NCBI GenBank assembly: GCA_013817655.1 | Contig: JACDCJ010000011.1 | Coordinates: forward strand, 1 to 17,981 | Length of the DNA: 17,981 bases | Direction of reading: 5' to 3' | From: Actinosomnolentus pattersoniae (SeqCode) | GTDB taxonomy: Bacteria; Actinomycetota; UBA4738 | Translations under genes and position numbers: made by a program | Notes under the pieces: generated by a model | The model's database searches: none | Told to the model about the DNA's origin: nothing | Seen by the model: the letters and a program-made list of their open reading frames with translations, nothing else | In this document: positions 7,132 to 13,404 of the stretch, one piece after another | Layout of the letters: the number at the start of each line of letters is the position of its first letter | Numbering within the stretch: the stretch's first letter is position 1

Positions 7132-8871
7132 ATGCCTCCCCCGCCCGGCGTCCACCTCAAGGAGCTTCGGATCCTCGACGGGCCGAACCTCTACTTCACC
7201 CGTCCCGCGGTGAAGCTGACGCTCGACGTCCAGGGATGGCTCGATCTTCCCGAGGAGCGGACCCGGAGGTTGGCGGCGAAGCTCGGGGTGCCTGGGGCAG
7301 CCGACGACAGCGGTGGCTCCCGGCTGAGGGCGGGGGCGCCCCGGAGCGAGCGGCGGCTTAGATTCGTGGCCCGAGTCGGGGCCTTCGTGACCCGGTCCCT
7401 GGCCCACGCCTCGGGGACTGCTCTGGCCGTCCGGGCTCGGCCGGGGCACGAGCCGAACCAGATCGTGGTCTCCTTCCCGTGGCGGCACCGCGGCGCGGCC
7501 GAGGCGCTCGGGCGGGAGGTGGCCCGGATGCTCGGGCGGCTGCTGGACGGGCGGCGATCACATCCGCGGCTCCTGCGGGAAGCCTGGGAACGCCTCTCGA
7601 GAGTCGAACCCGGGCCCTCTCCCACGGTTTCGAATCCCGTCGTGCCGGTAATCGCCGTAACGGGAACGAACGGTAAGACCACCACCGTCCGCTTGCTCGC
7701 GCACCTCGCCCGAACCTCGGGTCGAACGGTCGCGTACTCATCCACGGACGGCGTGTACCTCAACGACCGGCTGGTGGAGAAGTCGGATTACTCCGGCTTC
7801 GGCGGCGCCGAGAAAGCCCTGGCGCAACCCGGCGTCGAGGTCGCGGTATTGGAGACGGCACGCGGCGGCATCCTCCTACGGGGCATCGGGACGCTTCACA
7901 ACGACGTCGCGGTGGTGACCAACGTCTCCGCCGACCACCTCGGCCTACTCGGCATCCGGACCCTGGACCAGCTCGCCGAGGTGAAGTCCACGATCCTTCG
8001 CATCACGCGGCCGCGGGGCTGGGACGTGCTCAACGGGGACGACCCGCGCGTCCTGGCCATGCGACGGATCGCCAGGGGACGGCCCTGGATCTTCTCGCTC
8101 GATCCGGACCACCCGGCTCTCCGGACGGCGCTCGAGGAACGGGGACGCGGGATGACGGTCATCGACGGGGCGATGACGCTCCTGGACCGCGGCGACTCGC
8201 GCTCGCTGGTCGCCCTGGAGGAGGTTCCGGTGACCCTCGCCGGCATCTCCAGTCACAACATCCAGAACGCCATGGCCGCGACGGCCGCGGCCCTCGGCAT
8301 CGGCCTGCCGGAGGAGCACGTGATCGCCGGCCTCCGTACGTTCGTCCTGGACGCCGAACGGAACCCGGGCCGCACCAACCTCTACGAGCTGGGTGGCCGG
8401 GTGGTCGTGATCGACTACGCGCACAACGAGGCGAGCATGGCGGGGCTCGTCGAGACCTGCCGGGGCCTCCGCTCGCCCGGGCACGAGATCTGGCTCGCCG
8501 CCTGCACGGCCGGAGACCGGACGCCCGAGATCTTGCGGGCGTTCGCTTACATCGGTGCACGCGGGTCGGATCACTTCTACATCGCGGAGCTGTTGCATTA
8601 CCTCCGCGGCACCACGCGCGAGGCCGTGCTCGAGGGGTTGCGCGCGGGCGCCGCGGACGCCGGCCTCACGGAGGTGCCGGCGTACATCGATGAGCTCACG
8701 GCGCTGAAGGAGATGCTGGCCCGCGCCGGCAAGCGCGACGTGGTGGCCGTCACGGCGCTGTCCCAGCGCTCCGAGATCTTCGAGTTCCTGGGCAAGAGCG
8801 GGGCCAGGCAGATCGGTCCGAAGCGCGTCCGCCAGCTCGTGCGGCGAGCTCGGAGCCTCACCTCCATCTGA
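7132..8871 (+). CDS. CphA-related Mur ligase lacking the ATP-grasp domain
   Basis: This is a 579-aa ATP-dependent amide ligase related to the C-terminal half of cyanophycin synthetase. Residues about 9-140 match the CphA N domain: LKELRILDGPNLYFTRP at the start and IVVSFPWRHRGAAEALGRE near 111-129. The ATP-grasp domain is absent. After a short linker (about 141-172) the protein enters the Mur ligase domain, with P-loop AVTGTNGKTTT (175-185), STDGVYLNDRLVEKSD (204-219), ETARGGILLRG (241-251), NVSADHLGL (264-272) and a C-terminal lobe with NPGRTNLYEL and DYAHN (428-432). Mur ligases join an amino acid to a carboxylate through an acyl phosphate. The GDRRNED segment of the neighbouring full enzyme (15602-17981) is GDRTPE here, and that enzyme's REDANPRGRKRGE segment is not conserved, so the substrate probably differs. 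The start lacks an RBS and is kept because family similarity begins at once. It is divergent from the M20 operon. Confidence 0.9.
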   Translation: MPPPPGVHLKELRILDGPNLYFTRPAVKLTLDVQGWLDLPEERTRRLAAKLGVPGAADDSGGSRLRAGAPRSERRLRFVARVGAFVTRSLAHASGTALAVRARPGHEPNQIVVSFPWRHRGAAEALGREVARMLGRLLDGRRSHPRLLREAWERLSRVEPGPSPTVSNPVVPVIAVTGTNGKTTTVRLLAHLARTSGRTVAYSSTDGVYLNDRLVEKSDYSGFGGAEKALAQPGVEVAVLETARGGILLRGIGTLHNDVAVVTNVSADHLGLLGIRTLDQLAEVKSTILRITRPRGWDVLNGDDPRVLAMRRIARGRPWIFSLDPDHPALRTALEERGRGMTVIDGAMTLLDRGDSRSLVALEEVPVTLAGISSHNIQNAMAATAAALGIGLPEEHVIAGLRTFVLDAERNPGRTNLYELGGRVVVIDYAHNEASMAGLVETCRGLRSPGHEIWLAACTAGDRTPEILRAFAYIGARGSDHFYIAELLHYLRGTTREAVLEGLRAGAADAGLTEVPAYIDELTALKEMLARAGKRDVVAVTALSQRSEIFEFLGKSGARQIGPKRVRQLVRRARSLTSI

Positions 8872-8959
8872 CCGATGTCCCCCGCGGTCGCGGAACGATG
8901 GGCCGAAGGCCGCCGTCGAACCGTACACCGGAGCAACGGGACACGGGGAGGTGGTTTCG

Positions 8960-9853
8960 ATGGCGGGGCGGAGGCGAGGCCTGGCAGTGGCCGGAATCTT
9001 GGCGGTGATCGTGCTAGCCGGAGCGGCGTGCGGCGGCGGCGGAGACGAGGACATCGGGGGAGGCGTGGAGGCCGGGCCGGGTGCGCGGGATGCCCCCGGG
9101 GAAGCTGCTGAGGACACTGCCACCGGGGAGGGCGGCGGCGAGGCTCAGGTACTGGATCTGCAGCTTCCGCCCGTCGCCGCGCGAATCATCAAGAACGCGA
9201 ACCTCTCCCTCGAGGTGAAGGACGGCGCGTTCGACGAGCGTTTCCAGCAGGCCACGCTGCTCGCCGCCCGCCATGGTGGGTTCGTCGCCTCCTCGCGCAC
9301 GTCCGGCCGCGATCGCCGTTCCGGAACGCTCGTCCTTCGAGTGCCGGCGGCAGACTTCGAGGCCGTCCTCGGGGAGCTCAAGGGCCTGGGAACGATCACA
9401 TCCGAAAGCATCTCGGGCGAGGATGTCACCGCGCAGTTCGTCGACCTGGAGGCGCGACTTCGGAACTGGGAGGCGCAGGAACAGGTCCTCCTCGGCCTGA
9501 TGGCCAAGGCCCAGACGATCCAGGAGAGCATCACCGTGCAGCGGACGCTACAGGACGTCCAGCTCGCCATCGAGGAGATCCGCGGCCAGCTGCGCGTGCT
9601 CGATGACCAGACCGCGATGTCGACCGTGACGCTCGTGATCAGCGAGCCGGGAGTAGGGACGGCGCCACCGAGTGACGGCGGCCTGCCGTCGGTGTCGGAG
9701 GCATGGAATCTCGCCCTCGAGGGTTTTCTGGCCGTGGTCGCGACGGTCGTGGTGAGCCTCGGTTACGTCCTTCCGCTGGTTCTCCTCGGAGGAGCCGCCC
9801 TGTACGGCTACCGCCGGTTGCGCCCACGCCCCAGGCCGGCTCCGATGCTCTGA
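8960..9853 (+). CDS. DUF4349 domain-containing surface protein
   Basis: This is a 297-aa envelope protein. The N-terminus (basic RRR, then hydrophobic VAGILAVIVLAGAAC) is a signal sequence ending at Cys24 before a Gly/Asp/Glu-rich low-complexity linker. It looks like a lipoprotein signal, although the -3 residue is Gly rather than Leu, so lipidation is uncertain. Residues about 70-230 fit DUF4349: a beta-rich start (IIKNANLSLEVKDG), GGFVASSRTSG, LVLRVPAADFEAVL, SGEDVTAQFVDLEARLRN and a coiled-coil helix before the last strands. A transmembrane helix near 255-280 (FLAVVATVVVSLGYVLPLVL) and a basic tail follow. ATG 8960 is chosen because GGGGAGGTG sits six bases upstream; the in-frame GTG 8951 lies inside that site. 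It follows the Mur ligase by 88 bases on the same strand and could be co-transcribed. The function of DUF4349 is not established. Confidence 0.88.
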   Translation: MAGRRRGLAVAGILAVIVLAGAACGGGGDEDIGGGVEAGPGARDAPGEAAEDTATGEGGGEAQVLDLQLPPVAARIIKNANLSLEVKDGAFDERFQQATLLAARHGGFVASSRTSGRDRRSGTLVLRVPAADFEAVLGELKGLGTITSESISGEDVTAQFVDLEARLRNWEAQEQVLLGLMAKAQTIQESITVQRTLQDVQLAIEEIRGQLRVLDDQTAMSTVTLVISEPGVGTAPPSDGGLPSVSEAWNLALEGFLAVVATVVVSLGYVLPLVLLGGAALYGYRRLRPRPRPAPML

Positions 9854-9865
9854 GGCCGACCGCTT

Positions 9866-11080
9866 CTAGGGCTGAAGCTCAGGAACCACCAGGGCGAACC
9901 TGGCGCCGCGGCTCGGAACGCTCTCGGCCACGATGCTGCCGCCGAGCGCCTCGACGATCCGTTTGGCGAGCGCCAGGCCGAGCCCCGAGCCGGCGCCCGT
10001 CCGGGACGGGTCGCCTCGCCAGAAGGGCTCGAAGACCCGGTCGAGCGCCCCCGGCTCGATCCCCTCACCTGTGTCCTGGACGGCGAGCTCGAGCCCCGAA
10101 GGGCTGCGCCGAGCCTCGATCCAGACGCTTCCGTCGGCCGGCGTGTGCCGGATCGCGTTCTGCAGCAGGTTCTGCACGACGCGGCCCAGCCGGGGCGAAC
10201 ACGTGGCTCCGCCGACCCCGTTCAGCCGCGTCCGCAGCGACAGGCGCTTCTCGTGAGCCTGCGTCTCACACGTCGCGATGGCCGAGAGCACGACGTCCTC
10301 CAGGCGGGCACGTGCCGTCTCGACCTCGATCGCCCCGGCATCGAGTTGGGCGAGCTCGAACAGGTCGTCGACCAAGAACACCAGGGAGTCGACGGCGTGG
10401 CGCATCTCCACCGCATAGCGGCGCACCGTCGGGACGTCGTCCACGACCCCGTCGTCGATCGCCTCGACCATGGCCCGCAGGCTCGCGAGCGGCGTGCGAA
10501 GGTCGTGAGAGACCGCGGTCATGAGGTCGCGGCGCCTGCCGTCCGCCGAGCGCTCACGATCGATGGCATTCTGGAGCCGGCCGGCCATCTGGTCCAGGGT
10601 CGCGCCGAGCCGATCCAGCTCCGGGCCCGCGTTGAGGGTTCCCGTCCGGGCATCGAGGTCCCCCTCCCCCAGCGCCGTCGCCGTCGACGCGAGCCTGGCC
10701 ACCGCGACTGTCGAGGACCTGCCGAGAACCAGGGCCGCCCCGACGCCCGTTCCGATCGAGTACAGGAGCAGGGTGGCGATCAGGGCCGCGTCGCGCTCGT
10801 CCACGATCATCAGCCGGGAGAGCACGGCGAGGTTGCCGAGGCTCACCAGCGCGGAGATCACCGACACGCTCACCAGCCGCAGTCGCAGCGAGGATCGAGC
10901 CAGCAGCGGCGCGACCACCAGCGTGGAGACGATCGTGGCGAGCCCGGCCGGAATCAGCAGCACGGCCAGATGCGTCAGCTCGCCGCCCTCTGCTCCAAGC
11001 GCCGCGGCGACGGCGAGCGTCCCGAGCGCGCCCGCCAGAACTACGACCGGCAGGACGAGGAACGCCTCCCATCTCTTCAC
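9866..11080 (-). CDS. Two-component sensor histidine kinase (HAMP, HisKA, HATPase)
   Basis: This is a membrane sensor kinase of about 404 aa. Four hydrophobic helices occupy roughly residues 5-120 with very short loops, so there is no sizeable extracellular domain. A HAMP linker follows (about 122-175, ATALGEGDLDARTG), then the HisKA dimerisation helix with phospho-acceptor His192 in AVSHDLRTPLASL. The ATPase domain shows an N box (QNLLQNAIRHTP), G1 (VQDTGEGIEP), F box (VFEPFWRGD) and G2 (GAGSGLGLALAKRI). It should autophosphorylate and pass phosphate to the response regulator encoded just upstream. The start is taken as GTG 11080, which overlaps the regulator's TGA as GTGA and sits directly before the first helix. 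GTG 11107 is an alternative that adds nine residues. With no periplasmic domain, the signal is probably sensed in or at the membrane. It converges on the DUF4349 gene with only 12 bases between them. Confidence 0.94.
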   Translation of the reverse strand: MKRWEAFLVLPVVVLAGALGTLAVAAALGAEGGELTHLAVLLIPAGLATIVSTLVVAPLLARSSLRLRLVSVSVISALVSLGNLAVLSRLMIVDERDAALIATLLLYSIGTGVGAALVLGRSSTVAVARLASTATALGEGDLDARTGTLNAGPELDRLGATLDQMAGRLQNAIDRERSADGRRRDLMTAVSHDLRTPLASLRAMVEAIDDGVVDDVPTVRRYAVEMRHAVDSLVFLVDDLFELAQLDAGAIEVETARARLEDVVLSAIATCETQAHEKRLSLRTRLNGVGGATCSPRLGRVVQNLLQNAIRHTPADGSVWIEARRSPSGLELAVQDTGEGIEPGALDRVFEPFWRGDPSRTGAGSGLGLALAKRIVEALGGSIVAESVPSRGARFALVVPELQP

Positions 11081-11787
11081 GGCTGGAACCGGTATCCGAC
11101 GCCCCACACGGTGACCAGCCGGCGAGGCGTCGAGGGGTCTTCCTCTATCTTCTCCCGAAGCCGGCGGATGTGGACCGTAACGGTGGAGGGATCGCCGTCG
11201 TATGCGAAGTCCCAGAGTTCCTCTAGGAGCTGGATCCTGCCGTACACCACTTCCGGGTTCGCCGCCAGGAAGAAGAGCAGGTCGAACTCACGGGGGGTCA
11301 GCCTGACCTCTTCGCCGTGCAGCCGTACCTCGCGGCTGCGGGCGTCGATCTCCAGGTCGTCGTAGACGAGAGTGTCCCGGGCGTCTCGGTCGCCGTTCCC
11401 GGCTCCAGCGCGGCGAAGCACCGCGCGCACACGCGCGACGACCTCTCGAGGAGAGAAGGGCTTGGCGACGTAGTCGTCGGCGCCCAGCTCCAGACCGATG
11501 ATCCGGTCGGTCTCCTCGCCCTTGGCGGTGAGCATGATTACGGCCGGTCGGTCGGCCGAGCGCATTCGGCGGAAGACCTCCAGCCCGTCGATTCGGGGAA
11601 GCATCAGGTCCAGCAGGATGAGGTCCGGGCGGTGGCGCTCGACGGCCGAAAGCGCCTCTTCCCCGTCCTCCGCGACGTCCACCAGGAACCCGTCGCGCGT
11701 CAGGTAGCGGGCCAGGATCTCACGGACGATCGGCTCATCGTCGACCACCAGGACGCGACCGGAGTCGGACACCCGGACATTGTGCAC
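11077..11787 (-). CDS. OmpR/PhoB-family response regulator
   Basis: This is a cytoplasmic DNA-binding response regulator of 236 aa. The receiver domain (about 10-125) has the acidic pocket in LVVDDEP (D16, D17), phospho-acceptor D60 in LILLDLMLP, T87 in IMLTAKGEE and K109 in DDYVAKPF. The C-terminal winged helix (about 140-234) shows LTPREFDLLFFLAANP, the recognition helix STVTVHIRRLREKIE and the wing end VTVWGVGYRF. It is the cognate partner of the kinase encoded immediately downstream, with a 4-base gene overlap. The start is uncertain. GTG 11787 is the longest form. GTG 11772 would give SDSGRVLVVDDEP close to the N-terminus, nearer the family norm. Neither has a good RBS. It is divergent from the secreted-protein pair at 11943-13319, a possible regulatory target. 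Confidence 0.93.
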   Translation of the reverse strand: MHNVRVSDSGRVLVVDDEPIVREILARYLTRDGFLVDVAEDGEEALSAVERHRPDLILLDLMLPRIDGLEVFRRMRSADRPAVIMLTAKGEETDRIIGLELGADDYVAKPFSPREVVARVRAVLRRAGAGNGDRDARDTLVYDDLEIDARSREVRLHGEEVRLTPREFDLLFFLAANPEVVYGRIQLLEELWDFAYDGDPSTVTVHIRRLREKIEEDPSTPRRLVTVWGVGYRFQP

Positions 11788-11843
11788 GGACGACGTTGCG
11801 AAAGTCTTTCCCGACCAGCACCGGACGCGCAGGCTCCTTCGCG

Positions 11844-11873
11844 ATTGTTAGTCGTGAGCCCCGGGCGAGTCCA
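11844..11873 (-). promoter_or_regulatory. Possible promoter of the response regulator / kinase operon
   Basis: On the minus strand TGGACT (11873-11868) and AACAAT (11849-11844) are separated by 18 bases, each matching four of six consensus bases. The predicted start near 11837 leaves a leader of about 50 bases before GTG 11787. Confidence 0.3.
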
Positions 11874-11909
11874 TTCGAGGGGCCAGCCCCTCAAGGTTGA
11901 GCGCACCGC

Positions 11910-11915
11910 TATACT
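11910..11915 (+). promoter_or_regulatory. Candidate -10 element for the secreted-protein pair
   Basis: TATACT matches five of six bases of the -10 consensus and lies 27 bases before ATG 11943. No good -35 hexamer is found at the usual spacing; TTGAGC at 11897-11902 is only seven bases away. Activation by a regulator would fit a promoter with a good -10 and no -35. Confidence 0.35.
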
Positions 11916-11942
11916 CTGTGATACGCGCGAGCAGGACCTGAG

Positions 11943-12682
11943 ATGGCCGAGGTCGCAACGCGAGGTTTTACCAGGTCGCTTGGTACCTGGTTGCTCCCCG
12001 CAGCCGCGTTGGGCGTCCTCGTTGGTACTCTTCAGCTCTCCGTCTCTAACTCGGCCCGAGCAGACCATGTGCTTTGTGGCGCGGGGCTCCAGACCATCAT
12101 TGGGGTAAACCAGAATGATGGATTTCACCGTGGCGTGGCGGCTTGGGGCCCGGGCATGAAAGTGTCGGACACCGATATCCACTGCGAACGCGTATCCGTC
12201 GTCGCGTTGTTCAGGAATGACCAACAATACGTGGAAGTTGGTTGGTATGAAACCCGAGAGGGGCTCCAAACCGAGCCATGTGGTCCATGGCCTGATCACC
12301 CCCGACTGTTCGCTACCCAGAAGGAGTTCGGACCACTCCTGTGCGAGTACGATCGCATCAATCCAATTCAACCCCCTCCTCCATACCACGACTTCGCATC
12401 GACAATCTAGACTTCGATGAGGACGCCATCTTCCATTACGACGGCAGCAATATTGGCAGCGCCCATATTTTGTTCAAGACGGGCTTCGCAAGCGCATGGT
12501 CGGAGCGCATGAAGCAGGCGCCCGACAGTACTTGGGCGGAGTGGAAGGATCTGCGCCACGGGACGGGGACTGGTTGGCGTCTTTGGGATGAAGCTGTCCT
12601 CGACGTTGACTCAGACCCCTGTAACAGCGTACAGCGACAGGCTGGCACCGATTATTGGTGGAGAGTTGTTTATGACTGTTGA
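11943..12682 (+). CDS. Secreted cysteine-containing protein, unknown function (apparent frameshift)
   Basis: An N-terminal signal peptide (WLLPAAALGVLVGTLQLSV, probable cleavage after SNSARA) leads a protein I do not recognise. Frame 3 runs from ATG 11943, with AGGA six bases upstream, to TAG 12408-12410. Coding-like sequence then continues in frame 2 as RIDNLDFDEDAIFHYDGSN to TGA 12680-12682. Adding one base, most simply a C to the CCCCC run at 12372-12376, joins them into about 246 aa. The joined protein has six cysteines after the signal (in VLCGAG, IHCERV, EPCGPW, LLCEYD, DPCNS and the terminal YDC), an even number suited to disulfides. The next gene's start overlaps the frame-2 stop by 11 bases, which supports frame 2 being translated. 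Base composition is lower in GC than the surroundings. It may be a sequencing error, a true lesion, or a 155-aa product followed by a remnant. Confidence 0.6.
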
Positions 12683-13319
12683 GGGTCAGCGTCATTGGGC
12701 CTTGTCTCGGCGCTTGGGTGGTCGAGTCTCAATATGGATTGCGGTGCTGCTGGCTGCTGTCGCCGGATTCATCCTTCCCGGCGCCCTCTCCCGGCCTGCC
12801 CATCTGACACCATCACAGAGTCCACAAGCTGGATTCGAGCCGGTCTTCAGCCGAGATCACGGTCCTCTTCTACAGGGGAAGAAGGTGACGCTTGACGAAG
12901 CCGAGCAGATGGTTTCCTTCCCCATCCTACGGCCTCAACACGCCTTGGCGAACGACGCGATGATCAAGGCCGTGTTCGTCGAGGTCGTGCCCGAGGACAT
13001 TCCCGATGCCGTCGCCGAGCAAGTGGTCATCGATTATCAATCGGGGGTGGTGCTGTACTTGGATCTCGCCGGAGCCAGGCTTGCCGATGATCCCCGTGGT
13101 GAGCTGGAAGCCGAGCTCGAAGAGTTGCCTCCCCAGGCAAGGCTGACCGAGGTCCAAGGAGTTCCCGCGCTTGCGATTCCCTCTGTGACTGACGCAGGGA
13201 AGGATGCCGCAGCGGTAATATTCGTGGTGGATGGGCTAAGAGTGGTGGTGCAGGCCCGCTACGCTCCCCTTGATTGGGATGTCCTGGCAGATGTCGCAGC
13301 CACATTGAAGGCTGACTAA
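12672..13319 (+). CDS. Membrane-anchored extracytoplasmic protein, possibly DUF4367-like
   Basis: This protein of 215 aa has one transmembrane segment near residues 20-40 (VSIWIAVLLAAVAGFILPGA), with an N-terminal basic flank (RRLGGR) that puts the rest outside. The outer part contains VTLDEAEQMVSFPILRP, a beta-rich middle (AEQVVIDYQSGVVLYLDLAG), EVQGVPALAIPSV and a closing DVLADVAATLK. This order resembles the DUF4367/RseB-like fold used in some anti-sigma and lipoprotein-carrier proteins, but the resemblance is by eye and weak. ATG 12672 is preferred over the in-frame ATG 12588 because GGTGGAGAG lies about six bases upstream and the transmembrane helix then sits normally near the N-terminus. 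It overlaps the preceding secreted-protein gene by 11 bases, so both are probably in one operon. Confidence 0.75.
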   Translation: MTVEGQRHWALSRRLGGRVSIWIAVLLAAVAGFILPGALSRPAHLTPSQSPQAGFEPVFSRDHGPLLQGKKVTLDEAEQMVSFPILRPQHALANDAMIKAVFVEVVPEDIPDAVAEQVVIDYQSGVVLYLDLAGARLADDPRGELEAELEELPPQARLTEVQGVPALAIPSVTDAGKDAAAVIFVVDGLRVVVQARYAPLDWDVLADVAATLKAD

Positions 13320-13404
13320 CTCATCCTGACGACGGCTACGGGTTCCTCGCCACCTCTCTGGAGTTGGGCGACGGCCGGTGTCAGATGGTCTGCTGACCCT
13401 AGGC

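Noticed and set aside
7132..8871. Folylpolyglutamate synthase or MurC/MurE identity
   Set aside because: The CphA-type N domain and the STDG/ARGGIL motifs place it with cyanophycin-type ligases rather than folate or peptidoglycan enzymes.
10145..11365. Plus-strand open frame of about 400 codons opposite the kinase
   Set aside because: It is antisense to a kinase and regulator with all their motifs, and its own composition (Arg/Gln/His-rich) is non-protein-like.
12341..12682. A separate gene starting at ATG 12341
   Set aside because: The first ~20 codons overlap the signal-bearing frame and look non-coding. There is no RBS, and fusion by a one-base shift explains it better.
13320..13404. Terminator hairpin between convergent genes
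   Set aside because: Only 5-bp stems (GTCAG/CTGAC and TCGCC/GGCGA) were found; not convincing.
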